Below are positions 26,900-35,172 of a stretch of DNA of 64,000 nt, piece after piece; position 1 is the stretch's first letter; each line of letters starts with the position of its first letter. The notes below the pieces were generated by a model. The model saw only the letters and a list, made by a program, of their open reading frames with translations, was not told the origin of the DNA and ran no database searches. The stretch covers positions 372,001-436,000 of the forward strand of contig NZ_JAQKPV010000001.1 in NCBI RefSeq assembly GCF_028200735.1. Reading direction: 5' to 3'. The DNA comes from Streptomyces sp. ACA25. GTDB taxonomy: Bacteria > Actinomycetota > Actinomycetes > Streptomycetales > Streptomycetaceae. Both the position numbers and the translations under genes were made by a program.

Positions 26900-28138
26900 T
26901 CAGCCCGGGTGGGCGGCGGTCAGCTGGGTGACGGCCTGGCGAAGTGAGCCGGGGTGGCGGCAGAAGGAGAAGCGGACCAGCCAGGGCGCGGTGTCCGCAC
27001 CCTGCTGGAACGCGGAGGTGGGGATGGCCACCACCCCCGCCTTCTCCGGGAGCTCGCGGCAGAAGCGGGTGCCGTCCCGGTAGCCCCAGGGACGCACATC
27101 GGCCTGCAGGAAGTACCCGGCGTCCGCGCGGTACGTGTGCAGGCCGGCCCGGGTCAGGCCCTCGGTGAGCAGGTTCCGGTTGGCGGTCAGGATGCCGCGC
27201 AGTTCCTCGGCCCACGGCTCCACGTCGTCGAGCATCCGGGCCAGCGCCTCCTGGTACGGGGTGCCCGAGGCGTACGTCAGGAACTGCTTCACCGAGGACA
27301 CCGCTGCCACCAGCGGCGCCGGGCCGCTGACCCAGCCGACCTTCCAGCCGGTGACGTTGAAGGTCTTGCCCGCCGACGAGACGGTGAGCGTCCGTTCCCG
27401 CATGCCGGGCAGCGAGGCGAGCGGCACGTGCCGGGCGCCGTCGTAGACCAGGTGTTCGTACACCTCGTCGGTGACGGCGGTCAGGTCGTGGTCCCGGCAG
27501 ACCTCGGCGATCAGCTCCAGTTCGACGGGGGTGAACACCTTGCCCGTGGGATTGTGCGGGGAGTTGAGGAGCAGCACGCGGGTGCGGCCGGTCACGGCGG
27601 CGCGCAGGGCGTGGTCGTCCAGCGCGAAGCCGTCGCCGTCCATGGCCAGCGGTACGGGCACCAGGCGGGCGCCGCTGAGCCGGGCGCCCGCGGGGTAGGC
27701 GTCGTAGCAGGGGTCGAAGGCGATGACCTCGTCCCCGGGGCCGGTGAGGGCGAGCAACGCGGCGGCGAGCGCCTCGGTGGCCCCGGTGGTGACCAGCACC
27801 TCGCCGTCCGGCTCGTAGGTCAGGCCGTACCGCCGGTGCTGGTGGGCGGCGACCGCCTGGCGCAGCACCGGAAAGCCGAAGGCGGGCGGGTACTGGTTGT
27901 TCCCGGCGAGCACCGCGGCGGAGACGTCCCGCAGCAGCGACGGGGGGCTGTCCAGCTCGGGCACACCCTGTCCGAGGTTGACGGATCCGGTGCGACGGGC
28001 CAGCTCGGTCATCTCGGTGAAGATCGAGGTCCCGATCGCCGGGCCGGCCGGGGAGCCGGGCCCGCCGGTGGAGCCGGTGCTGTCGGTGCCGGTCCGGGGG
28101 CCGTCCCCGCCGGGGGTGTGCGTGTCCCGCGCCTGCAT
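26900..28138 (-). CDS. Fold-type I PLP aminotransferase
   Basis: 412-residue class I/II aminotransferase. After a Gly/Pro-rich N-terminal extension of about 35 residues it shows VNLGQGVPELDSPP, NQYPPAFGFPVLRQAV, LVTTGATEALAAALLAL, the LLNSPHNPTGKVF motif with the PLP-contacting Asn, TDEVYEHLVYDG (Asp binding the pyridine nitrogen, and Tyr) and the Schiff-base lysine in SSAGKTFNVTGWKVGW. This pattern is close to kynurenine/glutamine or methionine aminotransferases. It starts 27 nt after the paaE stop on the same strand and may be read through from the paa operon. A role in phenylalanine or related amino-acid turnover next to phenylacetate catabolism is attractive but unproven. Confidence 0.87.
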   Translation of the reverse strand: MQARDTHTPGGDGPRTGTDSTGSTGGPGSPAGPAIGTSIFTEMTELARRTGSVNLGQGVPELDSPPSLLRDVSAAVLAGNNQYPPAFGFPVLRQAVAAHQHRRYGLTYEPDGEVLVTTGATEALAAALLALTGPGDEVIAFDPCYDAYPAGARLSGARLVPVPLAMDGDGFALDDHALRAAVTGRTRVLLLNSPHNPTGKVFTPVELELIAEVCRDHDLTAVTDEVYEHLVYDGARHVPLASLPGMRERTLTVSSAGKTFNVTGWKVGWVSGPAPLVAAVSSVKQFLTYASGTPYQEALARMLDDVEPWAEELRGILTANRNLLTEGLTRAGLHTYRADAGYFLQADVRPWGYRDGTRFCRELPEKAGVVAIPTSAFQQGADTAPWLVRFSFCRHPGSLRQAVTQLTAAHPG

Positions 28139-28165
28139 GCGGCTCCCGTCACCGGTGGTCAGTGG

Positions 28166-29227
28166 TCAGCGGTCGAAGTCCAGCTCGACCTCGGGGGTCA
28201 AGGGACGCGACTGGCAGGCTAGTACGTAACCCGCGTCCAGTTCCTCCGGCTCGAGGGCGAAGTTGCGGTCCATCCGGACCTCGCCGCGCACCAGGCCTGC
28301 CCGGCAGGTGCCGCAGACGCCGCCCTTGCAGGCGTACGGCGCGTCGGAGCGGTTGCGGAGGACGGCCTCCAGCAGAGTCTCGCCCTCCGGCACCGGCCAG
28401 GTGCCCGACCGGCCGTCCAGGGTGGCGGTGACGGTGGCGTCGGTGGCGGCCGGCGTGAGGCGTTCCGGGGCGGGGGCCGGGGCGTCCTCGGCGTGGAACA
28501 GCTCGGTGTGGACGCGGTCCCGGGGAACACCGAGGTCGCGCAGCGCCTGCCGGGCGGCCTCGATCAGGCCCAGCGGGCCGCACAGGTACCAGCCCGCGAT
28601 GTCGCCGACCGGCAGCAGTGCGGGAAGGAGGGTGGTGAGCCGCGCGGTGTCGAGGCGGCCGGAGGACAGTCCGGCCTGCTGCTCCTCGCGGGACAGGGCG
28701 TGCAGCAGTTGCAGGCGGTCGGGGTAGCGGTCCTTGAGGTCGGCGAGCTCCTCCAGGAACATCGTGGACGCGGCGGAGCGGTCGCTGCGCAGCAGGGTGA
28801 AGCGGGATCGCGGCTCGGCCGCCAGTACGGTGGCGGCCATCGACAGCACCGGGGTGATGCCGCTGCCACCGACGAGGGCGGCGAACCGGCCCTCGCGCGG
28901 GGTGAGGGTGAACCGGCCGGTGGGCGGCATGACGTCCACCGTGTCGCCGACGGCGAGCTCCTTGAGGGCGTACGCGGAGAAGGTTCCGCCGTCGATGTGC
29001 CGCACGCCGACGGTCAGCTCGGCGGGGCCCTCGGGGTCGGTGGCCGGGGTGCAGATCGAGTAGTTGCGGCGCAGTTCGGTGCCGTCGCGGTCGTGGTGGC
29101 GGAACGTCAGGTGCTGGCCGGGGAGGAAGCGGAAGGCGGCGCGCAGCTCCGCCGGTACGGCGAAGCTGAGGGCGACCGCGTCGTCGGTGAGCCGGTCGAT
29201 CCGGGTCACCCGGAGCGGGTGGAACAT
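28166..29227 (-). CDS. paaE: Phenylacetyl-CoA epoxidase reductase subunit
   Basis: 353 residues. The N-terminal ferredoxin-NADP reductase module has RRNYSICTPA (flavin contact) and GGSGITPVLSM (NADPH). After about residue 260 comes a plant-type 2Fe-2S ferredoxin with CKGGVCGTCRAGL and a fourth cysteine in LACQSRPL. It passes electrons from NADPH to the di-iron oxygenase PaaA, which converts phenylacetyl-CoA to the 1,2-epoxide. The ATG directly abuts the paaD stop. It is the fifth gene of paaABCDE and its length is normal for PaaE. Confidence 0.95.
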   Translation of the reverse strand: MFHPLRVTRIDRLTDDAVALSFAVPAELRAAFRFLPGQHLTFRHHDRDGTELRRNYSICTPATDPEGPAELTVGVRHIDGGTFSAYALKELAVGDTVDVMPPTGRFTLTPREGRFAALVGGSGITPVLSMAATVLAAEPRSRFTLLRSDRSAASTMFLEELADLKDRYPDRLQLLHALSREEQQAGLSSGRLDTARLTTLLPALLPVGDIAGWYLCGPLGLIEAARQALRDLGVPRDRVHTELFHAEDAPAPAPERLTPAATDATVTATLDGRSGTWPVPEGETLLEAVLRNRSDAPYACKGGVCGTCRAGLVRGEVRMDRNFALEPEELDAGYVLACQSRPLTPEVELDFDR

Positions 29228-29857
29228 TCAGAGCTCCTTGACGTGGTCGAACGGTTCCCGGCAGCTCTCGCAGCGGCGCAGGGCCTTGCAGGCGGTGCCG
29301 GAGAACCTGCTCAGCAGGGTGGTGTCGGCGGAGCCGCACTGTGGGCAGCGGACGGGCTCGGCCGGGGCGTGGCGGGGTGGCCCGAGCTCCAGGGGGACCG
29401 GGCCGGCGGCGGTGGGCCGGCCGGTGGGCCGGGGCGGGGCGATGCCCGCTTCGGCGAGCTTGCGGCGGCCCTGCTCGGTGATGTCGTCGGTGCTCCAGGC
29501 AGGGCTGAGCACGGTACGGACCGTCACCTCGGCGACGCCGGCGGCGCGCAGCGCGCTCTCGATGTCGGTGGCCATCGTCTCGACGGCCGGGCAGCCGGTG
29601 TAGGTGGGGGTGAGGTCCACCTCGGCCACCTCGGCCACCTCGGCCGGACCGGCCACCTCGGACACCTGGTCCGTCCGGGGCGGGAGGAGGCGTACGTCCC
29701 GCAGGACGCCGAGGTCGGCGAGGCTGATGACCGGGAGCTCGGGGTCGGGGACGGCGCCGGCCACCTCCCGCAGTTCCGCTTCCCGGGCCGCCCGGGACGT
29801 CCGGGCGGTTCCCGGGGTCTGCGCGCCCGGCGGGCCGGGGTCGTCGGTGGTTCTCAC
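29228..29857 (-). CDS. paaD: Phenylacetyl-CoA epoxidase assembly protein
   Basis: 209 residues from GTG 29857, which overlaps the paaC stop. The core is a MIP18/DUF59 domain with VPDPELPVISLADLGVLRDV and TPTYTGCPAVETM. The C terminus is a zinc ribbon with CPQCGSADT and CESCREPFDHVKEL. PaaD is thought to help mature the iron-sulfur centre of PaaE. A short in-frame repeat encoding EVAEVAEV lies around 29615-29660, inside the beta-strand region; it is an insertion not expected in the family and may be a slippage product. Position between paaC and paaE supports the call. Confidence 0.93.
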   Translation of the reverse strand: MRTTDDPGPPGAQTPGTARTSRAAREAELREVAGAVPDPELPVISLADLGVLRDVRLLPPRTDQVSEVAGPAEVAEVAEVDLTPTYTGCPAVETMATDIESALRAAGVAEVTVRTVLSPAWSTDDITEQGRRKLAEAGIAPPRPTGRPTAAGPVPLELGPPRHAPAEPVRCPQCGSADTTLLSRFSGTACKALRRCESCREPFDHVKEL

Positions 29858-30591
29858 CAGGACGCTCCGGGGTGGCTGCGGTGCAGGTGCTGCATCTCTG
29901 CCAGCATCGGGCCGAAGGACTCGGTGTGGATGCCCTGGCGGCCCGCACCCGCGGTCCAGGCATCGGCGTCCGGGATGCCGTCGGGGACGGTGAGGGTGGC
30001 CCGGGTCAGCGTCTCGTTGATGCTGCCGAGCCAGTCGGTGCGCAGCCCGTCCCAGTCGAGTGACAGCCCTTCGACGGGAGAGAACAGCTCGCCGGTGAAG
30101 CGCCACAGGGCGTTGACGGCGTGCTGGGCGCGGTCGTGGCTCTCCTGGGTGCCGTCGCCCAGCCGGAGCGTCCAGTGGGTGGCGTGGTCGCGGTGGTAGG
30201 CGACCTCCTTGACCGCTTTGGCGGCCAGTTCGCGGAGGGGCTCGGGGCCGGTGCCGGGTCCGGCGGCCAGCGCGCCGAGGAGCAGTTCCTGGTAGGTGGA
30301 GAAGTACAGCTGGCGCACGATGGTGCGGGCGAAGTCGCCGTTCGGCTGCTCGACCAGCTGGACGTTGCGGAAGGCGCGTTCCTCGCGCAGGTATGCCAGC
30401 TCGTCCTCGTCGCCGGCCAGGGACAGCAGGACGCGGGCCTGGCCGAGGAGGTCGAGGGCGATGTTGGCCAGCGCGACCTCCTCCTCCAGGACCGGGGCGT
30501 GCCCGGCCCACTGGGCCAGCCGGTGCGAGAGCACCAGGGCGTCGTCGCCGAGCGTCAGGGCCGCGGACGGGGGGCTCACCGGTGCGCTCAC
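29854..30591 (-). CDS. paaC: Phenylacetyl-CoA epoxidase structural subunit
   Basis: 245 residues from GTG 30591, which overlaps the paaB stop (GTGA). It is a ferritin-like helical protein: LGDDALVLSHRLAQWAGHAP, EEEVALANIALDLLGQAR, FARTIVRQLYFSTYQELLL and VKEVAYHRDHATHWTLRLGDG, the last with part of a degenerate carboxylate set. PaaC pairs with PaaA as the non-catalytic partner of the (AC)2 core. Overlapping starts throughout paaA to paaE indicate a single translationally coupled operon. Confidence 0.95.
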   Translation of the reverse strand: MSAPVSPPSAALTLGDDALVLSHRLAQWAGHAPVLEEEVALANIALDLLGQARVLLSLAGDEDELAYLREERAFRNVQLVEQPNGDFARTIVRQLYFSTYQELLLGALAAGPGTGPEPLRELAAKAVKEVAYHRDHATHWTLRLGDGTQESHDRAQHAVNALWRFTGELFSPVEGLSLDWDGLRTDWLGSINETLTRATLTVPDGIPDADAWTAGAGRQGIHTESFGPMLAEMQHLHRSHPGASW

Positions 30592-30878
30592 AGGTGCCGC
30601 ACCCCTTCCGGGATCTCGTAGAAGGTGGGGTGCCGGTAGGGCTTGTCGCCGGCGGGCTCGAAGAAGGGGTCCTTCTCGTCGGGCGAGGAGGCGGTGATGG
30701 CGGTGGCCGGGACGACCCACAGGGAGATGCCCTCGGCGCGCCGGGTGTAGAGGTCGCGGGCGTTGCGCAGCGCCATCTCCGCGTCGGGGGCGTGCAGGCT
30801 CCCGGCGTGGGTGTGCGCCAGTCCGCGCCGGCTGCGGACGAAGACCTCCCACAGGGGCCAGTCCGGGGTGGTGGTCAT
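30588..30878 (-). CDS. paaB: Phenylacetyl-CoA epoxidase small subunit
   Basis: 96 residues. [20 protein letters not shown] and [12 protein letters not shown] are the PaaB signature, followed by ISLWVVPA and the C-terminal [16 protein letters not shown]. PaaB is a small structural subunit needed for the active epoxidase complex. The ATG overlaps the paaA stop (ATGA at 30878-30875). Length is typical. Confidence 0.95.
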   Translation of the reverse strand: MTTTPDWPLWEVFVRSRRGLAHTHAGSLHAPDAEMALRNARDLYTRRAEGISLWVVPATAITASSPDEKDPFFEPAGDKPYRHPTFYEIPEGVRHL

Positions 30879-31837
30879 GCTGCTGCCTCTTCTCGTCCGC
30901 TGTGCTTCGCGGCGTACGCGGCCGCTGCCTCGCGCACCCAGGCGCCGTTCTCGTGCGCCTGTCGGCGCCGGCTGATGCGCTGCTCGTTGCACGGGCCGTT
31001 GCCCTTCAGCACCTGCTGGAACTCGTTCCAGTCGATCGGGCCGAAGTCGTGGTGGCCGCGCTCCTCGTTCCAGCGCAGGTCGGGGTCCGGGAGGGTCAGT
31101 CCGAGCGACTCGGCCTGCGGGACGCAGATGTCGACGAAGCGCTGCCGCAGCTCGTCGTTCGAATGCCGCTTGATCTTCCAGGCCATGGACTGGGCCGAGT
31201 GGGCAGAGGCGTCGTCGGGCGGGCCGAACATCATGAGGGAGGGCCACCACCAGCGGTTCACGGCGTCCTGGGCCATCTCGTGCTGCGCCGCTGTGCCGCG
31301 GCTGAGGGCCAGCAGCGCCTCGTAGCCCTGGCGCTGGTGGAAGGACTCCTCCTTGCACACCCGGACCATGGCGCGGGCGTACGGGCCGTAGGAGCAGCGG
31401 CACAGCGGGACCTGGTTGGTGATGGCCGCGCCGTCCACCAGCCAGCCGATGGCACCGACGTCGGCCCAGGTCAGGGTGGGGTAGTTGAAGATGGAGGAGT
31501 ACTTCTGGCGGCCGGTGTGCAGCTTGTCGAGCAGCTCGTCGCGGCCGACGCCGAGGGTTTCGGCGGCGCTGTAGAGGTACAGCCCGTGCCCGGCCTCGTC
31601 CTGGACCTTGGCGATCAGGATGGCCTTGCGGCGCAGTGAGGGGGCGCGGGTGATCCAGTTCGCCTCCGGCTGCATGCCGATGATCTCGGAGTGCGCGTGC
31701 TGGGCGATCTGCCGGATCAGGGTGCTGCGGTAGGCGTCCGGCATCCAGTCCCGGGGTTCGATCCGCGCGTCGGCGGCCACCGTCCGTTCGAAATCGGCCG
31801 CACGTTGCTCTTCCTGCGGGTTGAGCACCGTCGTCAT
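30875..31837 (-). CDS. paaA: Phenylacetyl-CoA epoxidase catalytic di-iron subunit
   Basis: 320 residues. The di-iron ligands of PaaA are recognisable in [34 protein letters not shown] (E-x2-H) and [19 protein letters not shown] (second E-x2-H). [19 protein letters not shown] follows as in characterised PaaA. It uses O2 and electrons from PaaE to epoxidise ring-activated phenylacetyl-CoA. As the first gene of paaABCDE it follows a promoter with a consensus TTGACA box and the TetR operator at 31869-31882. No paaK ligase, paaG, paaJ or other lower-pathway gene lies nearby; only paaN is in the window. Confidence 0.96.
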   Translation of the reverse strand: MTTVLNPQEEQRAADFERTVAADARIEPRDWMPDAYRSTLIRQIAQHAHSEIIGMQPEANWITRAPSLRRKAILIAKVQDEAGHGLYLYSAAETLGVGRDELLDKLHTGRQKYSSIFNYPTLTWADVGAIGWLVDGAAITNQVPLCRCSYGPYARAMVRVCKEESFHQRQGYEALLALSRGTAAQHEMAQDAVNRWWWPSLMMFGPPDDASAHSAQSMAWKIKRHSNDELRQRFVDICVPQAESLGLTLPDPDLRWNEERGHHDFGPIDWNEFQQVLKGNGPCNEQRISRRRQAHENGAWVREAAAAYAAKHSGREEAAA

Positions 31838-31868
31838 CCCGAGCCCTGCCTCTCCACCGCCACTACCG

Positions 31869-31882
31869 ACCGATCGTTCGGT
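31869..31882. promoter_or_regulatory. PaaR-type operator 1 (paaABCDE)
   Basis: Near-palindrome ACCGATCGTTCGGT, the exact reverse complement of the operator upstream of paaN. It lies 32 nt before the paaA start, over the predicted transcription start that follows TTGACA (31915-31910) and CACCAT (31891-31886, 18-nt spacer) on the minus strand. The position fits repression. Confidence 0.8.
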
Positions 31883-31885
31883 TCA

Positions 31886-31915
31886 ATGGTGATCCCTGCC
31901 GCTGGAGCGTGTCAA
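31886..31915 (-). promoter_or_regulatory. paaA promoter
   Basis: Minus-strand TTGACA at 31915-31910, 18-nt spacer, CACCAT at 31891-31886. The -35 box is a perfect consensus; the -10 box is weak in its first base. The operator begins 3 nt further on. Confidence 0.6.
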
Positions 31916-31981
31916 GGGCAGGCCCGGACAGGTACCGTGCTCGGGTCACGACGAGAGCTGTTCCTGGGGGGACCGCCGAGC

Positions 31982-32686
31982 ATGCAGCCGATCGAACCGT
32001 CCGGAGATCCGGATCCCGCGCGCACGGCGTCCGCCCGGCTCGCTGCCCTGTCGGTCCCGGCGCGCCTGATCATCGCCCTGGCGGTGGGCGTGGTGACGGT
32101 GTTCACCGCCTGGCATCTGGCGGCCGTGTTCCTCTTCGTCGCACCGACGAACACGATCACCCAGGAGCACGGTCCGGCGATCCGTGGGTACGTCTACCCC
32201 GAGTTCGAGCAGAACTGGAAGCTGTTCGCTCCCAACCCGCTGCAGCGCAACGTCGCGGTGGAGGCGAGAGCCGAGATACGGACGGCGGACGGCTCCACGG
32301 AGATCACCGAGTGGATCGACCTGTCGGCGATGGACTTCGAGAACATCCGGCATCACCTCCTGCCCAGCCACACCGCACAGAACGAGCTGCGCCGGGCCTG
32401 GGACTTCTACACCAACTCGCACGACGACGACGGCGAGCCCACCGGGATGCGCGGTGAACTGTCCGAGCGGTACGTCCACCGGATAGCCCTGCTCCGGCTC
32501 AGTGAAGTGATGGACGTGCACGAGGCAACGCGCATCCAGCTCCGCTCGGCGAGCACCCGGGTCGCCCCGCCGCCCTGGAGCAACGAGGACATCGACACCA
32601 GCACCCACCACAGCGAGCTCGACTGGCGGACGGTCACCACCGCGGACCTGCCCGGCGGCGCCGCGGCCGGGCAGGGGGAGCGGTGA
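31982..32686 (+). CDS. DUF5819-family membrane-anchored protein
   Basis: 234 residues. One long hydrophobic segment (about residues 28-53, LIIALAVGVVTVFTAWHL and onward) is followed by a soluble domain with YPEFEQNWKLFAPNPLQRN, the hallmark of DUF5819, then acidic and Arg-rich helices. Topology is probably one N-terminal membrane anchor with the rest outside. GGGGGGA lies upstream of ATG 31982. The stop overlaps the HTTM gene start (GTGA at 32683). The two families are routinely neighbours and likely act as a pair, but no reaction is established. Confidence 0.8.
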   Translation: MQPIEPSGDPDPARTASARLAALSVPARLIIALAVGVVTVFTAWHLAAVFLFVAPTNTITQEHGPAIRGYVYPEFEQNWKLFAPNPLQRNVAVEARAEIRTADGSTEITEWIDLSAMDFENIRHHLLPSHTAQNELRRAWDFYTNSHDDDGEPTGMRGELSERYVHRIALLRLSEVMDVHEATRIQLRSASTRVAPPPWSNEDIDTSTHHSELDWRTVTTADLPGGAAAGQGER

Positions 32687-34122
32687 CCACCGCGGAACGG
32701 CCGGCGGGGCCGCCCACGCAGGCGGGCACCGAGCCGCCGAATCCCTTCGCCGGCCTGGGCCGGAAGTTCGACGCGGCCCTCGGCCGGGGCCTCGCCCACA
32801 TCACCGGGCGGGCACTGGGCCCCTACCAGACCGCGGTCGTCCGCATCGGGTTCGCGTTCACCTGGCTGTTCTTCCTGGTGCGGGAGATCCCGCACCGGCA
32901 CGAGCTGTACGGGCCGGACAGTCCGTGGGCCTGGGACATGGCCGAGCGGTTGCTGGCCGACAACAAGGCCTTCACGGTACTGATGTGGTCGGACTCCACG
33001 CTCTGGTTCGAGAGCGTCTACCTGCTGGCCATGGCCTCCTGCGTCGGGCTGCTGCTGGGGTGGCGCACCCGCTTCATGTCCGTGCTGTTCATGCTCGGAG
33101 TGCTGTCGCTGCAGAACCGCAGCGTGTTCATGGGGGACGGCGGGGACAACGTCATCCACCTGATGGCGATCTACCTGGTGCTCACCCGCTGCGGGCAGGT
33201 CTGGTCGCTGGACGCCCGCCGCCTGGCCCGGGCCGGACGTCATCCCGCCGATCCGGTGGGCATCGTGCTGTGGGTGCTCTCCGGCCTGGTACTGGCCCTG
33301 GGCACCGGCGCCGATCAGCTCGGCGGCTGGGTCTGGCTGCTGTGCCTGTGGGGCCTGTGGCTGGTGTACGGCCTGTGGTGGATGGTCGAGCGGTACGACG
33401 CGGGAGAGCCGCGGACCGTCCTCGACATCATGGGCAACCTGGCGCACAACGCGGCGCTGCTCGTGATCATGGTCGAGGTCTGCATCATCTACGCGACGGC
33501 CGGCTGGTACAAGATCCAGGGCTCGCGCTGGCAGGACGGCACCGCCGCCTACTACCCGATGAACCTCGACTACTTCACGCCGTTCCCGGAGATCTCGACG
33601 AAGCTGGCCGGCTTCGGGCTGCTGGTCATGCTGATGACCTACGGCACCGTGCTCGTCCAGGTCGCCTTCCCGTTCGCGCTGCTCAACCGCCGCGCGAAGA
33701 ACATCCTGCTGGCCATCATGATCGCGGAGCACCTGGGGATCGCGGTCCTGCTCGGGCTCCCCTTCTTCTCCCTGGCAATGATCGCCATGGACGTCGTGTT
33801 CCTGCCCACCGTGTTCCTGCTCTGGCTCGGCTCGCGCGTCCGGCGGCTGACCGATCCGGTGCGACGGCTGGGCCGAGGTGCCCGGCCGCGGGAGGGCGGC
33901 GCCCCGCCCGGCACCGCGAAGCCGGACGGGCCGGGGTCCGCGGGCGGGCCGGGCGGGCCGGAGGAGCCGGGCGGAACACCCGGCGGGGAGGCAGGAGGCG
34001 GCGGGTCCGGGGAGCCGGCGGCGGATCCCACGGCCGGTGCGGGCCCCACGGCGGATCCCGGGGTGGACCACACGACGGACTCCGCGCCCGGCACCCGCCC
34101 GACGTGGGCGCAGGCGCCGTGA
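32683..34122 (+). CDS. HTTM-domain membrane protein
   Basis: 479 residues. An N-terminal cytosolic stretch is followed by multiple membrane helices, with RIGFAFTWLFFLVREIPHR, LLLGWRTRFMSVLFM, FMGDGGDNVIHLMAIYLVL and YATAGWYKIQGSRWQDGTA. The last matches the SGWxKLxGxxWxxGxA core of HTTM proteins, which are related to vitamin K-dependent gamma-carboxylase. In this family a lysine and nearby His act as base; Lys is present in YKIQGS. Residues after about 385 form a Pro/Gly/Glu-rich tail with no fold. It is coupled to the DUF5819 gene. Substrate unknown. Confidence 0.85.
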   Translation: MTTAERPAGPPTQAGTEPPNPFAGLGRKFDAALGRGLAHITGRALGPYQTAVVRIGFAFTWLFFLVREIPHRHELYGPDSPWAWDMAERLLADNKAFTVLMWSDSTLWFESVYLLAMASCVGLLLGWRTRFMSVLFMLGVLSLQNRSVFMGDGGDNVIHLMAIYLVLTRCGQVWSLDARRLARAGRHPADPVGIVLWVLSGLVLALGTGADQLGGWVWLLCLWGLWLVYGLWWMVERYDAGEPRTVLDIMGNLAHNAALLVIMVEVCIIYATAGWYKIQGSRWQDGTAAYYPMNLDYFTPFPEISTKLAGFGLLVMLMTYGTVLVQVAFPFALLNRRAKNILLAIMIAEHLGIAVLLGLPFFSLAMIAMDVVFLPTVFLLWLGSRVRRLTDPVRRLGRGARPREGGAPPGTAKPDGPGSAGGPGGPEEPGGTPGGEAGGGGSGEPAADPTAGAGPTADPGVDHTTDSAPGTRPTWAQAP

Positions 34123-34243
34123 ACCGGCCGCCCGCGCGTCCGGGGCACCCGGCACGGCCGGCGTCGCGCCGCCGCACCGGCGGGTCCAAGCCGTAACGTC
34201 GCAGGAGCAGCCGCCGACCGGACAAGGAACGACACCACCACCG

Positions 34244-35029
34244 ATGACCGTCCCGCCCGCCCCCGCAGCCCTCTCCGGGCGCTGGCGGCAGCTCGCCGCC
34301 GACGCCGTACTGCTCGACGGCTTCCACGCGCTCAAGCACGCGCTGCGCTTCGGTGCCGAGGTGCCGCTGGCGGTCAGCACCGACAAGGACGCCACCCTGG
34401 TCCTCGCCCGGAAGCTGGCCCCCGACCTGACCACGGTGCTGGAAGGGCTGCTCACGGAGGTACCGGCCGCCGGCCTGGCCGCTCTGGTGCCCCGCCCGCA
34501 CCCCACGGGGGTGGCGGCCCTGGCCGTCCGGCCGCCCGTGCTGCCGGGCAGGGCCGACAGCCCGGCCGGTGCTTCCCGCACAGCGCCGCTGGTGGTGCTC
34601 GACGACCCCCGCCATCTGGGCAACATCGGCGCGGTGGTCCGGGTCGCGGCGGGCTGCGGGGCGTCCGGGGTCCTCACCACGGGGACCGTTGATCCCTGGC
34701 ACCCCGCAGTCCTCCGGGCCGCCGCCGGCCTGCACTTCGCCACCGTCGTGGACCGCTGTTCCGTCGCCGAACTGCCTCCGGGGCCGCTGTACGCGCTGGA
34801 CCCGGAGGGCACGGACCTGCGCGGCCTGACCCTGGAGGACGACGCGCTCCTCGCCTTCGGCTCCGAGCGCCACGGCCTCTCCGCCGAGCTGCGTGCCAGG
34901 GCCACCACTCTGGTGTCCCTGCCGATGCGCCCGCAGGTTTCCAGTTACAACCTTGCCACCAGCGTCGCCATGACCCTCTACCACTGGCTGGCCGGCCGGC
35001 CCCCGGCCGGTGTTCCGCCCGCAGGGTGA
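34244..35029 (+). CDS. SpoU/TrmH-family RNA 2'-O-methyltransferase
   Basis: 261 residues. The N-terminal part has the substrate-binding pattern LLDGFHALKHALRFGAEVPLAV. The C-terminal SPOUT knot has VVLDDPRHLGNIGAVVRVAAGCGASGV (motif 1, shown here in part), LLAFGSERHGLS (motif 2) and SLPMRPQVSSYNLATSVAM (motif 3, AdoMet loop). It should methylate a ribose in tRNA or rRNA; the target nucleotide cannot be deduced. ATG 34244 is chosen because upstream in-frame sequence has no start with a ribosome site close by; AAGGAA lies at a loose 14 nt. The stop codon falls inside a 17-bp tandem repeat. Confidence 0.85.
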   Translation: MTVPPAPAALSGRWRQLAADAVLLDGFHALKHALRFGAEVPLAVSTDKDATLVLARKLAPDLTTVLEGLLTEVPAAGLAALVPRPHPTGVAALAVRPPVLPGRADSPAGASRTAPLVVLDDPRHLGNIGAVVRVAAGCGASGVLTTGTVDPWHPAVLRAAAGLHFATVVDRCSVAELPPGPLYALDPEGTDLRGLTLEDDALLAFGSERHGLSAELRARATTLVSLPMRPQVSSYNLATSVAMTLYHWLAGRPPAGVPPAG

Positions 35030-35071
35030 ACCGCCCCGCAGGGTGAACCGCCCCGCAGGGTGAACCGCTCG
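35021..35071 (+). repeat. Three tandem 17-bp repeats at the methyltransferase 3' end
   Basis: Unit GCAGGGTGAACCGCCCC begins at 35021, 35038 and 35055; the third copy ends CGCTCG instead. The first copy includes the methyltransferase TGA, so each copy carries the same stop. It is probably a slippage product. Confidence 0.85.
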
Positions 35072-35104
35072 CGGGGTGCACCCGCTGTGCCACCTCCCAG
35101 GTCA

Positions 35105-35140
35105 GGGCCGGGCACGTTTCACGTGGAACGTGCCCGGCCC
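35105..35140. terminator. Convergent terminator hairpin
   Basis: 14-bp perfect stem (35105-35118 with 35127-35140) and an 8-nt loop that itself contains CACGTG. It lies between the methyltransferase and paaN, which converge. Confidence 0.8.
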
Positions 35141-35172
35141 GACCTGGTCCCGCTCAGTGGTCCGCGGCCTGC

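Noticed and set aside
28149-29963. Long minus-strand frame (604 codons) overlapping paaE and paaD
   Set aside because: It lies in another frame over two well-identified genes, and its sequence is low-complexity Arg/Pro/Gly typical of shifted reading in high-GC DNA.
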